Assembly: GCF_003627215.1 (NCBI RefSeq)
Contig: NZ_CP032677.1
Coordinates: 3,167,501-3,231,500, forward strand
Direction of reading: 5' to 3'
DNA length: 64,000 nucleotides
Source of the DNA: Pseudomonas sp. Leaf58
Lineage (GTDB): Bacteria; Pseudomonadota; Gammaproteobacteria; Pseudomonadales; Pseudomonadaceae
The translations under genes were made by a program, and so were the position numbers. The number at the start of each line of letters is the position of its first letter. Position 1 is the first letter of the stretch. Below the pieces are notes generated by a model. That model did no database searches. It worked only from the letters and a program-made list of their open reading frames with translations, and had not been told where the DNA came from. Positions 62,390 to 64,000 of this stretch are shown here, in pieces.

Positions 62390-63289
62390 CTAGAACGGTA
62401 AGGTCAGCTTGAGCCAGTAGGCATCACCCTGGGCGCGGTTGCGCACTTCGGTTTCCTTCGACCATTTCGCCGTCACGAACCACCCCCCCTCACCGCTGTA
62501 TTTAATCGACGGGCCGATGGCAAAGCTACGTCCTTTATTGTCTTCAATACGCTCACCGCCCTGGTGGTCGTCGGTCGTCTGCCGGTAGTAATACCCCCCT
62601 ACCCCCAACACCCAGCCATTGCCCAGCCCCCACCCCACCGCATAGTCCACATGAAACTCCTGACCCGAGCGGTAATCGGTGGCCGGGTTGCGCCGGTTGA
62701 AGTCGTACATCACCTTGGCATCCAGGTTGAGCCCGGCCGGGTCAATGTAACTCATCGCGTACACCGGCTCGAACACCCAGTAGTTGCGCCCAGGGTTGGC
62801 CAGGTCAGCCTTGTCGTAGCGGCCGGTGGGGGCAATCATGTCGAAGGCCAGGATGCTGTGGAACTTGTCGCTGTGGTGAAAACCCAGCGCCGGGCCGAAG
62901 ATCACGTCGCCCAGGCCGCTGTTGTGCTGCGACTGGCCATTGAGCGAAACCTTGATGTCCACCAGCGGCACGATCGCATGCAGTGCCAAGCTGCCGCCCA
63001 GCACCGTGTAGTCACTCACCCAGATCAGCCGCGGCACGACGGCGTTGGCGCGCACACGCAAGTCCACCGGCAGTTTGCGCCCATCGTTGCCACGCAGGTT
63101 GTCAGCTTCGTAGTGATTGACGAACAACTGGCCATAGAAGCCCGGCGGCGGCATGGCGCCGGACAGGTAGTTCTCGGCACCCAGCGGGTAGGAGGTGCCG
63201 CCCCCTTCGGTGGCATGGGACAGGTTGGCTGTGCCGAACAGCGTGGCACACACGCCAAGGCGGAGCAGGTTCGCAAGGGTCGGGGTCAT
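62390..63289 (-). CDS. Outer-membrane protein of the phenol/meta-pathway (SphA-like) family
   Basis: A 299-residue protein with a signal peptide (MTPTLANLLRLGVCATLFGT, cleavage near SHA-TE) and a beta-barrel-like body: SYPLGAENYLSGAMPPPGFY, YTVLGGSLALHAIVPLVDIK, DMIAPTGRYDKADLANPGRN, and a terminal aromatic strand ending in LTLPF. It is 77 bases downstream of the phenol hydroxylase reductase gene on the same strand, so it probably helps phenol or its products cross the outer membrane. The start at the ATG at 63289 has AAGG at 9 bases. Confidence 0.88.
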   Translation of the reverse strand: MTPTLANLLRLGVCATLFGTANLSHATEGGGTSYPLGAENYLSGAMPPPGFYGQLFVNHYEADNLRGNDGRKLPVDLRVRANAVVPRLIWVSDYTVLGGSLALHAIVPLVDIKVSLNGQSQHNSGLGDVIFGPALGFHHSDKFHSILAFDMIAPTGRYDKADLANPGRNYWVFEPVYAMSYIDPAGLNLDAKVMYDFNRRNPATDYRSGQEFHVDYAVGWGLGNGWVLGVGGYYYRQTTDDHQGGERIEDNKGRSFAIGPSIKYSGEGGWFVTAKWSKETEVRNRAQGDAYWLKLTLPF

Positions 63290-63366
63290 CGGGTCAACCT
63301 TTGTTGTTGTTATCGGTCGGGTGCACGCCGGCCCCCACGTGATCGGGGCGCCGGGCGTGAAGCGGC

Positions 63367-64000
63367 TCAGATGCGCTTGAACAGGGCCGAACGCTGGCCT
63401 TCGGTAGCGCCATCGGCGGCGCTGTAGAAACGCTCCATGAAGATGTCGCGCTCGAACAGGCGGCCCTGCATCAGGCAGGTGATGGCCGCATCGATCATCG
63501 GTGGCGGGCCGCACAGGTAGGCTTTGTGGCCATTGAAGCGGCCATCGAAATACTGCCTGGCTGCGTCATGCACGTAGCCGCGCACCCCCTGCCATTGCGG
63601 GTCCTCGGCGGCCTGGCTGAGGGCCGGCACATAGCTGAAGTTGGCGTAGCGGTCGGCCAACGCCTCGAACAGCTCGCGGTTATACAGCTCGGCACGGGTG
63701 CGAGCGCCCTGAAACAGGGTGATGCGCCGGGTGTCGCCACGCGCCAGCAGGTCGAGGATCATCGACTGCGGGCTGGACAACCCCGAGCCACCGGCGATGA
63801 AGATCAAGTCACCCGGCTGCGAGCTGCGCACGAAGAACTGCCCGTATGGGCCGGACAGCTCCAGCGTATCGCCAACCTTGAGCTGCTGGTGGATGTGCCC
63901 GGTGGCCACGCCACCTTCCAGCAGGCGCACGTGCAGCTCCACCTCGTCGGGCCGCTGTGGCGGGTTGGCCAGGGAGAACGCGCGGGTGCCTTCGATGCCC
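63367..64000 (-). CDS. dmpP: Phenol hydroxylase reductase component P5 (C-terminal part)
   Basis: About 210 C-terminal residues of the FAD/[2Fe-2S] reductase that feeds electrons to phenol hydroxylase; the gene continues past the right edge. Diagnostic stretches are GIEGTRAFSLANPP (flavin site), ELSGPYGQFFVR, FIAGGSGLSSPQSMILDLL (NAD site), AYLCGPPPMIDAAITCLMQG and the C-terminus RSALFKRI, nearly identical in pattern to DmpP/PheA5. Its presence means the strain likely hydroxylates phenol to catechol, which the cat genes in this window can process. The ferredoxin domain lies outside the window. Confidence 0.95.
   Translation of the reverse strand, partial: GIEGTRAFSLANPPQRPDEVELHVRLLEGGVATGHIHQQLKVGDTLELSGPYGQFFVRSSQPGDLIFIAGGSGLSSPQSMILDLLARGDTRRITLFQGARTRAELYNRELFEALADRYANFSYVPALSQAAEDPQWQGVRGYVHDAARQYFDGRFNGHKAYLCGPPPMIDAAITCLMQGRLFERDIFMERFYSAADGATEGQRSALFKRI

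Noticed and set aside
63367..64000. Interpreting the right-edge reductase as benzoate dioxygenase reductase BenC
   Set aside because: The C-terminal segments match the phenol hydroxylase P5 pattern much better, and an SphA-like gene follows.

Overview
The window is high-GC bacterial chromosome that reads as a Pseudomonas putida-group genome. This rests on the catR/catBCA layout, the split pqiA followed by pqiB and pqiC, the abundant P. putida-type REP hairpins, the many LysR/MocR/GNAT accessory genes, and frequent GTG/TTG starts. Coding density is high. The only gene-free stretch over 300 bases is a 2.1 kb block (35680-37779) filled with a 251-bp tandem repeat. No rRNA, tRNA, insertion sequence or CRISPR array was recognised.

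Layout: 1-4 kb holds a pstS-pstC-pstA-pstB phosphate-uptake operon on the minus strand. It has a clear Pho box, and a gene that does not look like phoU follows it. From 4 to 17 kb lie stress, transport and signalling genes: a MAPEG protein with a divergent XRE regulator and palindromic operator, a tandem universal stress protein with an Anr-type box, an MFS pump, two small periplasmic proteins, Kup and a chemoreceptor. From 17 to 26 kb come metabolic and regulatory genes, including a MocR regulator divergent from an unusual ferredoxin/flavin reductase/M24 peptidase-like fusion protein. From 26 to 30 kb is the catechol ortho-cleavage cluster: catBCA on minus, catR divergent. From 30 to 36 kb is an amine/amino-acid catabolic set (ALDH, class III aminotransferase, LuxR-type regulator, APC permease), with two copies of a palindrome between regulator and permease. 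The 251-bp repeat array follows, then an 8-oxoguanine deaminase-type amidohydrolase.

From 39 to 44 kb is a tightly overlapping five-gene minus-strand operon (2-oxoacid/ketopantoate reductase-like, VOC, MaoC, class III CoA-transferase, AroE-like) with a divergent LysR gene and a dyad operator. It looks like an uncharacterised CoA-dependent catabolic route. From 44 to 54 kb are envelope genes (phosphoethanolamine transferase, pqiAA'BC lipid-transport system) and an apparently orphan response regulator facing a gene of unknown function across a PmrA-like direct repeat. From 54 to 62 kb are an MHS-type transporter, two alpha/beta-hydrolase-fold proteins (one lacking its nucleophile), a UvrD-like helicase and a pirin. 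The right edge enters a phenol-catabolism locus: the C-terminal part of the phenol hydroxylase reductase component (DmpP-like), followed by an outer-membrane protein of the phenol/meta-pathway family.

Taken together, phenol hydroxylase would supply catechol that the catBCA genes about 35 kb away could take to 3-oxoadipate enol-lactone by the ortho route. The best candidates for something undescribed are the ferredoxin-reductase/M24 fusion, the five-gene CoA operon, the 251-bp repeat array and the paired palindromes upstream of the permease.
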